Shown: in pieces, positions 52,160 through 63,360 of the stretch
Layout of the letters: every line of letters starts with the position of its first letter
Position numbering within the stretch: the stretch's first letter is position 1
Assembly (NCBI GenBank): GCA_905221605.1
Contig: CAJNDS010002768.1
Span: 461,001 to 525,000 of the forward strand
Direction of reading: 5' to 3'
DNA length: 64,000 nucleotides
From: Symbiodinium natans
Taxonomy: Eukaryota > Sar > Dinophyceae > Suessiales > Symbiodiniaceae
The notes under the pieces: model-generated
Database searches by the model: none
What the model was told of the DNA's origin: nothing
Seen by the model: only the letters and a program-made list of their open reading frames with translations
Position numbers and translations under genes: made by a program

Positions 52160-52705
52160 ACCGAGAGTTTTAAAACTCCTTGCTGAGCCACAGGAGGAGT
52201 CTTAAAACTCCCGCCACCGAAGATTGAAGATTGAACATGTCTCAGGACTCTTTATGGGAATCTTAAATCTCAAGTATTCAGGGCCGGGAGTTTTAAAACT
52301 CCTTGCTTAGCCACGAGAGGAGTTTTAAAACTCCTGCCACCGAAGATTGAAGATTGAAGATTCCTGGAAAGAGTTCCGGGGAATCTTCAATCTTCAATCT
52401 TCGGGGCCAGGAGTTTTAAAACTCCTTGCTTAGCCACGAGAGGAGTTTTAAAACTCCTGCCACCGAAGATTGAAGATTGAAGATTCCTGGAAAGAGTTCC
52501 GGGGAATCTTCAATCTTCAATCTTCGGGGCCAGGAGTTTTAAAACTCCTTGCTTAGCCACGAGAGGAGTTTTAAAACTCCTGCCACCGAAGATTGAAGAT
52601 TCCTGGAAAGAGTTCCGGGGAATCTTCAATCTTCAATCTTCGGGGCCAGGGGTTTTAAAACTCTTTGCTTAACCACAAGAGGAGTTTTAAAACTCCTGGC
52701 CCTTG
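52160..52705. repeat. Array of 123-bp double-hairpin units
   Basis: Each unit has two copies of the palindrome GGAGTTTTAAAACTCC (for example 52287-52302 and 52319-52334, 32 bp apart). These are followed by a perfect 23-bp inverted repeat of GAAGATTGAAGATTGAAGATTCC type (52342-52364 and 52380-52402) around a 15-nt loop. Palindrome starts at 52287, 52410 and 52533 give a period of 123; the next interval is 116. Outer copies (52165 and 52649) are diverged. The central copies are nearly identical. Confidence 0.9.
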
Positions 52706-52829
52706 GGTTTTTTTTTGGAGTCTCTAAGTATTTACTATTTCGTATTGTATGTATGTATATACACATATATATCCGGCTTCGAATATCATAAACACGTCTC
52801 GACATAGAAAAGGGTATGAAAAGGTAGGT

Positions 52830-52870
52830 TTTGGGGGGGGGGGGGGGGGGTACCATATATATATATGCAC
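52830..52870. repeat. Poly-G run and TA microsatellite
   Basis: About 18 G followed by accatatatatatatg. The G-run is one of at least eight in the window (7854, 32850, 55501 as C, 56563, 57876, 60222). Confidence 0.8.
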
Positions 52871-53799
52871 ATACGAATGTACTTCTCCTAAGGGGAACTA
52901 GCACTGGGAACCATCCAATAAATCCTAAACCTTCAAGCCTAAAGCCCTAAGCATTGAAACCCTACAACTTCAACCCCCCAGCCCCCTAAAAGCAAACAGT
53001 TAAGTGACCCAGATCTCTGAACCTTAATGCCTTCAACGCCTCAGCCCCCTAGAAGCAAGCGGTTGAGAAACCCAAACCCCTGAATCTAAACTTTAGTTCC
53101 CCTAGCCCCACAGAAGCAAAGTTAAACACCCTCCTAAACCCCAAAGCCAATCTGAACCCTAAACCCTAAGCCTTACATCCGAAACCCTAAACCCTACATC
53201 CTAAACCCTAAACCTTCACCCCTAAACCAACCAGCGTCTGGTTAGTTTGCAAAACCCTCGAGTTTTTGTTGGTTTCCCTTTTAAACCCTAAGCCCTAAAC
53301 CCTAGACCCCAAAACCCTAAACTCTGAACCCGAAACCCTAAACCCCACATCCCTCTCCTCCTTGAAAAACCCTAAACCCCTCAAGCCCTGAGCCGGACAC
53401 CCCCAAACCCTGAAGCTTTTGCTCACCAGGTGTTTCCCGAGTCGTGCTGGTGACTTGCGACTAAGTCCCAAGTGGCTAACTGTCTCCCCGGGGCACAGTT
53501 GCTTTACCGTCGGCCCGGGAACTGCCCAAACTCTGTGTTCTGCTTACCTACACACCTTCGCCACTTAGTTCGCGCAGTGCCTTGCAAGGGGGTGTCGCAA
53601 CCGGATGAATTGTCTTGCGTTGAGGTTGAGGGCAACGCGAAGGTTGAAACAAGCTTGTCTTGATTGCTGCATCACTTCCTGCCTGTGTACACCTAGTGGC
53701 ACACAAGCCAAACTCATGCAAAACCCCGACGCTAAGCCAATCATCAGAAGCTGCAGCCATGCAAGTCACACCCGTGGGAGAGAAGTCTACAAAGATAGG

Positions 53800-53847
53800 G
53801 CGAGAGAGAGTGAGAGCGAGCGTGAGCGTGAGCGTGATCGTGTGCGG

Positions 53848-53882
<35 letters not shown>

Positions 53883-53915
53883 TGAAAGTAAAGTGAGAGT
53901 GAAAGTGAGATGGTA
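53800..53915 (+). repeat. GAGAGT/GAGCGT hexamer minisatellite
   Basis: Units of gtgagc and gtgaga repeat about fifteen times. Frames through it are Arg/Glu/Ser or Val/Arg repeats and are discounted. Confidence 0.85.
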
Positions 53916-53944
53916 GCGTGTGTGTGGGCGTTCCTAGCTCATAC

Positions 53945-54169
53945 CTGTCTGCGGGTTAGCAGGAAGCGCAATCCCTGCAAGACTTGTGTCCATGCCGTTT
54001 CTCGTATTTTCGCGTGCTCATTGCTGACTTGGGTGCTGGGGAACGTCATGGGCGCACCGCCATAGTCTCGAACCGCACCCTGAAAGTCTGAAACGTGCTT
54101 CCCTTGGCCCAATTCAGCACCGAGCCGCGGCAATTGGTCTCTGGCCTTCCATCGCTCCAAGCTCAAAGG
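53945..54169 (-). CDS. Exon, unknown soluble protein (about 74 codons)
   Basis: The minus frame reads SLERWKARDQLPRLGAELGQ, DFQGAVRDYGGAPMTFPSTQ and ETAWTQVLQGLRFLLTRRQ, then CAG|GTATGAGC, a strong 5' splice site (GT at 53944-53943). Natural composition over the full length makes this one of the better single exons. The acceptor is probably CTCCTTTGAG at about 54170. No family is recognised. Confidence 0.65.
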
Positions 54170-54341
54170 AGGACCCTAAAGCCTGAACCCTAAAACCTGA
54201 ACCCTAAAGCCACCATAAACCTCAAAACCTAAACCCAAAACCATAAAACCGAAACACTAAAACCTAAACCATAAAAACCTTAAAGCCTACACCCCAAAAC
54301 CTAAAACCTACACCGTAAAACCTAAACCCAAAACCCTAAAC

Positions 54342-54399
54342 CCGGTTGGCACCTTGGTAGCTGCCAACCGCTCCGGCTTGACCTCCTCCTCCAGTGCCT
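54342..54399 (-). CDS. Exon, charged helix
   Basis: On minus the acceptor CATATCCTCAG leads to ALEEEVKPERLAATKVPTG and the GT of GTTTAGGG. The open frame also extends upstream of the acceptor through LETHISSE. Upstream on the coding strand is CCCTAAACCCTAAACCC. Confidence 0.65.
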
Positions 54400-54861
54400 C
54401 TGAGGATATGTGGGTTTCCAGGGTTTAGGGTTTAGGGTTCAGGGTTTGGGGTTTAGGGTTTAGGGTTTAGGGTTTAGGGCTTGGGGATACTATTTGGGGG
54501 TATATTCAGGGTACCCCTATTGGGGAGATTCTCATATGTGAGTTCGAAGTTCTGGGCTTCAGGCCTAGGTTGGGGAGGTAGGACTGAGCCCCACATACCC
54601 CAAACCCTAAACCCTAAACCCTACACCCTACACCCTGAACCCTAGGCCTAAACCCCAAACCCCAAACCCTAAACCCTAACCAGAAACTCCTCGCAGATTT
54701 TGGCTGTAGCTCTAGGGCCTTGGGGTGTCGAAGAGCAGAGAGCTTCAGGGTGGAGTGCGCATGGTGGAGGATTTGGGGATTAGGGTTTAGGGCTTAGGGT
54801 TCGGGTTTAGGTCAGGTTTCGGGTAACTGCAGCCTCAAGCCGAAACCCTAAACCCCTGAAC

Positions 54862-54937
54862 CTACATTCCGTCAGCCTTGACGGACAATCAACACTCTTC
54901 TGCCAAGCTTGGCGCTTTTGGGGAGAGGACCTACTCA
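54862..54937 (-). CDS. Exon, basic peptide
   Basis: The minus reading VLSRSSPQKRQAWQKSVDCP and SRLTEC ends at TGTAG|GTTCAGG. Ser/Arg/Lys-rich. The upstream boundary is uncertain (GAG or TAG acceptor). Confidence 0.5.
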
Positions 54938-55500
54938 GCACCCGAACCCTAAACCCAAAAGTCCCAAACCCCAAAACCCTCAACCCAAACCCCTAAAACC
55001 CTCAACCCCTGAGTTCTACAGCCTGAAGCCTCGAGCCGAAAACCCAGCCCTAAAACTAGAAAGAAGCTTGAAGCACCAAAAACCCTAAAATCCTCAACCC
55101 TGAGTCCTAAAAACCTAAAGCCTCGAACCTAAAACCCTGACCCTCATAGCCTAAAACCTAAAACCCCAAGCCCTAAACCCCCAGCCCATGAATCTCCAGT
55201 TTCGGAGGTTAGGGTTTTGGGTTTAGGGCTTAGGGTTCAGGGTTTAGGATTCTACACCACGGAATGCAGTTCGGCGTCGGTCACCAGTAGCTTTGTCGAC
55301 CTTGGCTGAAGGCGTTTGGGGTTTCGGGTTCAGGGTTTGTGGTCTACGGCTTCGGGTTTAGGGTTGAGGGTTTGGGGTTTGGGGTTTAGGGTTTAGGGTT
55401 TAGGGTTTAGGGTTTGGGGTTTAGGGTTTCGGGTCTAGGGTTTGGGGTTTAGGGTTTGGGGCTTTCGGGCTTGGGGTCCAACGTGAAACGACCTTGAGCT

Positions 55501-55525
55501 ACCCCCCCCCCCCCCCCCCCCCCCC
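55501..55525. repeat. Poly-C run
   Basis: About 23 consecutive C. The adjacent minus frame with a polyglycine tail is an artefact of this run. Confidence 0.85.
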
Positions 55526-56034
55526 TGCTCGAAACCCGGAACCCTTAACCCCCTGAAAGGTGACGGGTGGCTTCTCCACTTCCACCGCTGCAACCTCGCC
55601 TAACCTGTCAGGGGTTAAGACTTGTTCGGCTTTGGGGGGAGAAGCTCTGCACGCATTGAAGTCCCTATGTGCAGTGCAGGGTGGGCACAATCCAGCATCA
55701 CTCAGACCACCAAATCATTTCGAGCAGACCCTAAACCCTAAACCCTGAACCCTAAACCCTAAACCCTGAACCCTAAACCCTAAACCCTAAACCCTAGGGT
55801 TGTAGGGATGGGATGTAAAGGTCTCGAGTCTCAGATTGTTAGCCTCAAGGGCGGTCGGGTGCAAGGTTTTCCCTTTCCATGACTGAGCAGGAGTCGCCCT
55901 AAACCCTAAACCCTAAACCCGAAACCCTAAACCCTAAACCCTAAACCCTAAACCCTAAACCCTAAACCCTAAACCCTAAACCCTAAACCCTAAACCCTAA
56001 ACCCTAAACCCTTCCCAAAATGTTCCCTACATGG

Positions 56035-56178
56035 CTAGGTTGCCCAGTAACCTAGGATGAACAAGGGTGCCCTTGTTTTGCTTAAAGGGGTTTAATAAGG
56101 GAACCTAAACCCTACCAAAAAGGGAATAAGGGAACCGAAACCTACCAAAAAGGGGAATAAGGGTACTGGGCATCCTAG
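56035..56178. mobile_element. Second copy of the introner-like element
   Basis: Starts CTAGGTTGCCCAGTA (56035-56049) and ends TACTGGGCATCCTAG (56164-56178), so terminal inverted repeats of 15 bp with one mismatch. The interior ('aacaagggtgcccttgtttt', 'aaaggggtttaataaggg', 'aaaaagggaataaggg') matches the intron at 30846-30957 and contains an extra internal duplication. I see no exon directly flanking this copy. Confidence 0.75.
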
Positions 56179-56546
56179 AATGGTCAGTTCTTAAACTGAT
56201 GGTCCCTTTTTGGGCTGCCCTTTCATCTTCGGGGCCACCTTAGTATAAGGACCACCCATTCAGGGACCAATTTTTTACAGAATAGTAAGGAGTTGTGTTC
56301 AGCCCTACATCCTATACCCCATACCCTAAACCCTAAACACGTATAGATTCTCACCGAAGTCTTTTTGATTCGAATAGGACGCTGCGCTGCGATGTAACAC
56401 CACTTGCTCAAGGACCCCAAAAGAAATCCTGCAGGGTTTAGGGTTTGGGGTTTAGGGTTTATCATCCGATGATCTTCGGGTACAAGGGGGCCCCTTCTAT
56501 ACCCCTGATATACCCCTTCCAACCCCCGGGCCCATGCATCAGAGCT

Positions 56547-56585
56547 TTTTTTTTTTTTTTGTTTGGGGGGGGGGGGGGGGGGGGT
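56547..56585. repeat. Poly-T / poly-G junction
   Basis: About 14 T, 'gttt' and about 20 G: the reverse complement of the poly-C/poly-A junctions. Confidence 0.85.
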
Positions 56586-58489
56586 AAAGGGCCATATTAA
56601 GGGACCATGTAACTACCCTTAGATATTACCGTCAACCCTAAACCCTGAACTCTAAACCCCAAACCCCAAACCCTAAGCCCTATTCACTTGGGGTTTTCGT
56701 GGGTTGCGGAGAGGCCTGAGGATGTTGCACAGAGCACCCGCCGCTCGGCCACACACGCGCCAGTCGAGGGGTTCTGAAGCTCACAGTGTGGGTTTAGGGA
56801 GTTGAGGGAGTTTATGGTTTAGGGTTTCGGGTTTCGGGTTTAGGGCTTCGGGTTTAATTAGGGTCTGTGTAGGCCCCAGGAGGGTCGAAGCTGATCTTCG
56901 CCCTGCTGATGCGGTCCGCAGGTTTCCGTATGATTCTAATAGGGAGGAGTTTATATAGTTTATATAAGTTTATATAAGTTTGTATAAGTTTATAAGGGAC
57001 AGCGATGCCCGGCAATTGATTGTAGAAGGCGCGCCGCGTGGAAATTCTTACGTCACGCGGACGACTTGCCTGAATTGCGGACCCCACCTTAGACCCCCCA
57101 AACAATCACACGGTCCTGAATAGCCCGGCAAACTGTTTAGGGTTTAGGGTTTAGGGTTCAGGGTTCAGGGTTTAGGGTTTAGGGTTTAGGGTTTAGGGTT
57201 TAGGGTTTAGGGTTTAGGGTTTAGGGTTTAGGGTTTAGGGTTTAGGGTTTACCCTATACTAAACAGGGCGCAGCATTGCGTAGGGCTGAGGAGGGTTCAG
57301 GCCTCAGTCTAAGCTAAGCACCCCAAACCACGCCAAGGCCTCCAGCGAAGAGTTCGTGGAGTATAGTTTAGGGTTTAGGGTTTAGGGTTTAGGGTTTAGG
57401 GTTTAGGGTTTAGGGTTTAGGGTTTAGGGTTTAGGGTTTAGGGTTTAGGGTTTAGGGTTTAGTGTTTCGGGTTTAGGGTTTAGGGTTTAGGGTTTAGGGT
57501 TTAGGGTTTAGGGTTTAGGGTTTAGGGTTTAGGGTTTAGGGTTTAGGGTTTAGGGTTTAGGGTTTAGGGTTTAGGGTTTAGGGTTTAGGATTCGGGTTTA
57601 GGGTTTACAGGGTTTAGGGTTTACAGAGTTTAGGGTTCAGGCTTCGGGTTCAGGGTTCGCTGATGCTGTCGGCTAGGTAGGCTTGAGGGATAGGTCCATA
57701 GTCCTTACAGTTTAGGGTTTAGGGTTTAGGGTTTAGGGTTTAGGGTTTAGGGTTCAGGGTCAAACCCTGAACCCGAAACCCGAAACCGCAACGCCCGTCA
57801 ATTGAGCACCAGCCACTGAGGTGGGAGGAGATCGCCTCCACCAAGCGGGGCAGCATCGGAGCAATCCTTGGCATGGGGGGGGGGGGGGGGGGGTTTAGGC
57901 TGTTTAGGGTTTAGGGTTTAGGGTTTAGGGTTCAGGGTTTAGGGTTTAGGATTTAGGGTTTAGGGTTTAGGGTTTAGGGTTTGGGGCTTAGGGTTTAGGA
58001 TTTAGGGCTTAGGGTTTAGGGTTTAGGGCCTTTCTGGCTTCAGGGCATTAGAGCTTGAAACCTTCACGGTGTCTAGGGCTCAACAGGACTTCGTGGTGCG
58101 ATTTCCTGGAACTTCCCGTAAACCCTAAACCCCAAACCCCCAAACCCCCAAACCCTAAACCCTAAACCCCGATTTTCACACGGCTCGAGCTTCTCAAAGC
58201 TCTCCCGACTCCCTTGAGGGTTCAGGGTTTAGGGTTTAGGGTTTCGGGTTAAGGGTTAAGGGTTTTGGGGTGCAAACCCTAAACCCTAAACCCTAAACCC
58301 TAAACCCTAAACCCCAAGAAGCCCAAGACCCTAACCCCAGACTAGAGCCAACACCATCGTGGGGGGCCCAACAGGCGCAGCACTCACAGACATGAAGCTC
58401 TGAAACCATCCTTCAACCCCACAGTTTAGGGTTTAGGGTTTAGGGTTTAGGGTTTAGGGTTTAGTGTTTAGACCCCCTGTTCTACGCCA

Positions 58490-58830
58490 CTTGACGGCCA
58501 CATGTCCCCAATTTAGCCGGCTAAACCTCTGCATGTGGCGTTGAACTACTAGCGTGTAACCCTATTTCTGGACCTGACATAAGAAGCTCAAAATGTGGCC
58601 ATGGTTTTGGGCTGAACTGGGGTGATGTGGGCTACAACAAGCCCACCCACTATTTCCCGAAAAGGCGGCCGCGCGGCCGCGAACTTCAGCTGAAACGATC
58701 AATGTGGCCCCAAGCATAACAACACAAGTGCCTCTGGCTAAAACGAACCATGTAGGGTAGAATGCTTTATGTGGCTCCAACTTCGAGGCATTTCAGCCGC
58801 CGGTTAAAATGCTTACCGCCCATGTGGCAA
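58490..58830. other. Unique stretch with clustered ATGTGGC words
   Basis: ATGTGGC or its near variants occur about six times in 340 bp (near 58533, 58594, 58701, 58768 and 58820, plus ccacatgt at 58500). A NotI-type palindrome gcggccgcgcggccgc lies at 58665. The 72-codon minus frame (58562-58780) has no splice or domain support. Confidence 0.45.
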
Positions 58831-60006
58831 CCCAAAAAAAAGCCAGCACAGAGAACGGGGGTTGTGTTTAGGGTTTCGGGTTTAGGGATTTAGGGTTTAG
58901 TTTTCCCCAAAGAGTCCTGAAATACACCTTACACAGCCGCGAACCATGAACTGCCATGGCTCTGGTACATCCTAAAGCCCCAAAACCCGGAGAAGCCAGA
59001 ACCCCAGACCCGAAGCCCTAGAATTCCTAAACCCTAGAAACCCGAAAACCCCGCAAAACAGCGGAAACCTAAACCCTAAACCCTAAACCCTAGACCCCTA
59101 AGCAGCCCAAGCGTCTGCTCCTTGAAGGGCTTCAGGCTGCAGCCAGCCAGGCAGACGTTGCCCAAAGCTCCCAAGGAGAGCCTTTAGGGTTTAGGGTTTA
59201 GGGTTTGGGGTTTGGGGTTTGGGGTTTGGGGTTTGGGGCTTAGGGTTTGGGGTTTAGGGTTTGGGGTTTTGGGGTTCGGGGATTTGGGGTTTGGGGTTCC
59301 GGGGTTTAGGGGTTTAGGGGTTTAACTAAGGGGGTTTAGGGGTTTAGGGGCTTAGGGGTTTAGGGGTTTAGGGGTTTGGGGGTTTAGGGGTTTAGGGGTT
59401 TAGGGTTCGGCGGATTGAGGCAACGGTGTAACAGTTGGGGCGCGGGTTGTAGTGGGGGGATCTTGTGATAATCCCAGAGGCCCCCAAAGCCCATTATTGA
59501 GGGTTTCGGGTCTAGGGTTTAGGGTTTAGGACCCCAGACGTGATTGAGGTGATAGTGGTGGTGTCGTGCCGGCCAAGAACGCCAAGACATCAATCGAACA
59601 GCTTCAGGACAATGACATGAACGCAACATGCATTCGCTTTTAGGGCTTAGGGCTTGGGGTTTAGGGGTGAAGGGTTTAGGGCCTAGGGTTTAGGGTTTAG
59701 GGATTAGCTCAGACCTTTTTACAAAGCTGTCACAAAACACTTCATTTAAGAAAAAAACTCGCCATCCCCCGAAACCTAACCACCCCGACTAAACGAGTTA
59801 ACTACGCCCTACACCCTAAACCTTCAACCTGAACCCTAAAGCCTAGCTACCCTAAACCCTAAACCCTAAACTCCCTAAACCCTATAACCTCAAACCCCCA
59901 ATGCAGTCTCAGTGGCTCCAGCGGGCTCAGGACCGAAAGACTCTGCCTCGAAGTTGCACAGCTGCAGGGGTTTCGGGTTTAGGGTTTAGTGTTTAGGGTT
60001 TAGGGT

Positions 60007-60144
60007 TTAGGGTTTGCTGTGATAGGGCGTAGATGCTGTGAAGGTTAGGTTTCGGAACAAGCTCGAAAGCTTCGTGGAGGGCCATCTAACACTTTTCTCC
60101 CACCCCACGCCGTTCAAGGCGGCAAAGCCACCCAAACCTATTCC
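60007..60144 (-). CDS. C-terminal exon, unknown protein
   Basis: The minus strand is open for 45 codons to TAA: IGLGGFAALNGVGWEKSVRW, STKLSSLFRNLTFTASTPYH, SKP. The stop is supplied by the CCCTAA repeat. Natural composition; plus has an acceptor-like tract but short frames. A donor before the repeat cannot be excluded. Confidence 0.5.
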   Translation of the reverse strand, partial: GIGLGGFAALNGVGWEKSVRWPSTKLSSLFRNLTFTASTPYHSKP

Positions 60145-60505
60145 TTTTAGGGTTTAGGCCTAAACTCAGACAACAGCCCACTTCTAAAAACTTATTCAGT
60201 TCTCGAAGCGCGGGAACGAGGGGGGGGGGGGGAAGGGGGTCAGGGAGGGGCAGGGCAGGGCAGGCCAGGTTTCCGAAACGCTAGGCCCCAAACCTTTTCT
60301 GGTGGCCTTTTTTGGGGGGGGTTCCCCGGGCCCCTAGGCCAGGAGGACCCGGACCCCTCGCCGCAGCGTGCTCAGGGACCAGGGGGCGTCAGGCAGGGCG
60401 GGTGCTCAAAATCAGTTTTTTGGATCAAGGCTTCCACCCAATGAACCCTGAACCCTAAACCCTAAACCCAAAACCAAAGTCGCATGTTTGCTGCTTGCTG
60501 CCCAG

Positions 60506-60572
60506 ACACAGGATGCCCGCCGCTGCCTCCTGATCCCCTACACCCTCGAGGGCTTGGGGCCCAAGTCAGGTG
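60506..60572 (+). CDS. Exon with strong acceptor
   Basis: The acceptor ttgctgcttgctgcccag leads to TQDARRCLLIPYTLEGLGPK and SG, then the GT of GTTTAGGG. All third positions but a few are G/C. It is bracketed by CCCTAAA left and TTTAGGG right. No family is recognised. Confidence 0.65.
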
Positions 60573-60617
60573 GTTTAGGGTTTAGGGTTTATATAGGGTT
60601 TAGGGTTTAGGGTTTAG

Positions 60618-60900
60618 GGGCCTTCTTGCGGCACATACTCGGGGTTGAGCTAAAGGTCCTGCATGGCTTTTGCGGCATGTACGGGGGGTTGAGCTAAGAA
60701 CTTATTTAGGTTCCTATGGGCGTATTGGGGAAATCTAGGGCTATTTGGGAACAGGTGCTGTGATCAACTACTCGAAGACTCTCCTAAACCCTGAACCCTA
60801 AACCCTAAATCCCAAACCCCAAACCCCAAACCCCAAACCCCAAACCCCAAACCCCAAACCCCAAACCCATCCCACAGCACTGTACCAAAAAAACGATCGC
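60618..60900. other. No gene seen; small tandem repeat and AAACCCC array
   Basis: A near-repeat of 'gcggcacatactcggggttgagctaa' occurs twice (60631 and 60674). An AAACCCC variant array spans 60810-60870. Confidence 0.6.
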
Positions 60901-61321
60901 CTGATCTCCACACCCTCCCGGCTCAGTTGTGCATCTGCATCCCGGACGCAGAAACCCAAAACCCTAAACCCCAATTAAACCCTAACACCCTAGACCCTAA
61001 ACCGGAATAGGGGTGCTCTGAACCTTTGTGTTTCATGGAAGATCGCTAGGGGAAGGACGATGCGCTGGTAATTGGGGCTTCGTACGCCTCCGCCCCGAAT
61101 CCTTCAACTAGAAGAAACGACCAGCAACTCCTTGATGCAGGGTTTAGGGTTTAGGGTTCAGGGTTTAGGGTTTAGGGTTTAGGGTTTAGGGTTTAGGTCT
61201 TAGGTCTTAGGTCTTACGCTGTCAACACACCCTGAGCTGGCACCCGAAAGCGCCCTAAAACCTAAACCCTCAGCCCTCAGCCCTCAACCCTCAACCCTCA
61301 ACCCTGAACCCTAAACCCTAA

Positions 61322-61428
61322 ACCTTCGGCTGTGCCATCTCGGCCCGCGCTCCTCGACATCTGCGCCCAGTTCGATTCGGTCGGCTGCCTTGCGCGCGAC
61401 GTCCTCGAAACCTATCCAGGGCATCGGG
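61322..61428. other. Exon-like island, strand unresolved
   Basis: The plus reading gives SRPALLDICAQFDSVGCLAR and DVLETYPGHR before GTTTAGGG. The minus reading gives MPWIGFEDVARKAADRIELG and ADVEERGPRWHSRR before GTTTAGG. Both are fully open with G/C third positions and the same bracket. At least one strand must be a coding exon or its mirror. Confidence 0.5.
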
Positions 61429-61883
61429 TTTAGGGTTTAGGGTTTAGGGTTCAGGGTTCAGGGTTGAGGGTTGAGGGTTGAGGGTTTAGGGTTTTGGTCC
61501 AAACTCTGCACCCCATAGATCTTCAGGGGAAGTAGTACGGAAGTAGGGTCACGGACTCAATCTCAACCTCTCACTTCTCCATCACTTCTTTCTCTCCTCC
61601 CCTCCAGAAGCGGGGCACCTGAAACCCGAAACTCCATACTGAATGCAACATCCCATAGCCTTTTCAGGGTGCCGTGGAAGTTTACTCAAGAAGTGACCTC
61701 TAGGATTTGGGGCGTCAACCGCTAAAATAAACCTTAACCCAGTCTAGGCCCTTGAGTTCGGGTTCGGGGAGAAGGGGGTGAGAGTGATGTGCAGGTTCCT
61801 GTCCTAAGCCTTATATAGCCCTAAACCCTAAGCCCCAACCATTGCCCGGAACCCTGAACCCCAAAAGCCCCAAACCCTTTCAC

Positions 61884-62103
61884 TGGTCCAAGCTGGCAAA
61901 CCACCTGGCCCCTTGAAGCCCCGCAAAAAACGGCCTGGAGGCAAGATGTTCTCCTTCTGCTCCTGGGTCTTGCGATGCTTACTCTCACGTCGCTTTGCAA
62001 CGCCCTTTTGTTCTTCAAGTACCACACGGATTACGTGAAACATGTGGTCTATTCTGTCTCTGGAATCCATGACCTCTGTTTCTGTTTCTGTTACTATAGG
62101 GGG
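61884..62103 (-). CDS. Unknown protein, downstream exon
   Basis: On minus, after CCCTCAAG, 73 codons continue the frame of 62154-62274 in phase 0: PPIVTETETEVMDSRDRIDH, FHVIRVVLEEQKGVAKRRES, then a basic KHRKTQEQKEN stretch and LPPGRFLRGFK, ending at ACCA|GTGAAAGGG. The charged, helical middle (VVLEEQKGVAKRRESKHRKT) suggests a coiled or nucleic-acid-binding segment. No family is recognised. Confidence 0.6.
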
Positions 62104-62153
62104 CTTGAGGGTCTCGGGCTTAGGCACGGAAGCAGAGGCCCGAAACCTGAAGC

Positions 62154-62274
62154 CTTGGAAGCCCCACACTGGAGCTCTAAGGTTGCGTGGCTTTGCCAGG
62201 GAAGCTCCTTGGCCACGATGTCGATCAGCAGCTGCATGTGAGGATCCGGGTACCTGCGGCCACACAGCAGAAGT
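62154..62274 (-). CDS. Unknown protein, upstream exon
   Basis: On minus, after GGGCTTTGAG, the frame reads LLLCGRRYPDPHMQLLIDIV and AKELPWQSHATLELQCGASK with strong G/C third positions. It ends AAG|GCTTCAGG, a GC donor; the intron 62104-62153 is 50 nt and GC-AG, and joins in phase to the exon at 61884-62103. Overlapping plus and minus frames here are shadows. Confidence 0.65.
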
Positions 62275-62718
62275 CTCAAAGCCCAAACTTCGAGGTTTAG
62301 GGTTTCGGGTTTAGGGCTCCAACTACTCTAGTGCTTGGCCAACCCCAAGAGCCAGCGTTTTTTTCTTACTTTTGGGGAGTCTTGTGAGCCTTCAACCCGC
62401 AAAGCCCTATGAGTACCAACAGGTGTAGACTTAGTCTTAGGGAACTAGGCAACCTACATACTCTGTAAAGGGAAATACAGGGTGATGACGTCCTATCAAG
62501 AACCGGTAAGTAGAATATTTAATGAATCTAAAAACATTAGATTCGGGACCGTATGAGAAAACAGCACTTCTGTACTGGACTAAACCTAAACCCTAAGCCC
62601 TAAACCCTAAACCCGAGAGCCCCTGAAGGGCCATGAAGGGCCTAAACTACAGACCGGGCCCCTTTCCAGCGATAGGGGCCGGTCGTTAGCGCCCCTTTTA
62701 GTAAGAACCTGAGACCCT

Positions 62719-62823
62719 AAACTCCGAAACCCCTAAACCCCTAAACCCCTAAACCCCTAAACCCCTAAACCCCTAAACCCCTAAACCCCTAAACCCCTAA
62801 ACCCCTAAACCCCTAAACCCCTA
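62719..62823 (-). repeat. CCCCTAAA octamer array
   Basis: About thirteen units of acccctaa. Complement-orientation counterpart of the TTTAGGGG array at 44380-44560. Confidence 0.9.
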
Positions 62824-62879
62824 AGTTCTAAACCCTGCCCCAATGGACTGGCCGAAATTCTCCTGCTGTGAATGACGGG

Positions 62880-63300
62880 TTTGGGGCTTAAAAACTAAGC
62901 CTTTCGGACAAAACAAGGCCGGCCTGTTCGGGAGCTCAAATAAGGCCTCTGAGGCGAAAAAGTTAGGGGTGGGACCTAAAAATCGTGCCCGGAAGAATAA
63001 ACTTAAGGAGGGTTTAGGGTTCAGGGTTTAGGGTAAGCGTTTGGGACTTACTAACAAAATTGGCCAAGGCTTACTTTCAGGGCTTGGTGGGAGTGAAAAT
63101 CCTTAACATTAAGGCCTGGAGGCTTATAAATCAAGGGGTGGGGGCCTAAAATTAATGCCCGGCAGCTCAAACTAAGGGTCTGGGAGTGAAATTCAAAGCC
63201 CGGCAGCATAAATCAAGGGCTAGAGACTTAAAAGCCCGAGGCTGAAAGTCGTCCCCCGGAGGCCAAAGTTGAGGGCTTCGGATCTACAACTAGGTAGACA
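62880..63300. repeat. Degenerate tandem repeat, unit about 45 bp
   Basis: Words of the type 'cccggcagctcaaactaagggtctggg' recur about eight times with strong drift (gcccggaag, gcccggcag, gcccgaggc). Related words occur at 24330-24640. No gene is seen. Confidence 0.6.
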
Positions 63301-63360
63301 GCCCTTAAGCTTTGGGTGGGAGGCGGGCATTGCAGCGATTGCGCCGACCCCCATACCACT

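Noticed and set aside
53472-53769. Overlapping plus and minus frames of 63-73 codons
   Set aside because: Cys/Ser-rich, mutually overlapping, no usable splice sites in frame. Probably intron sequence next to the exon at 53945-54169.
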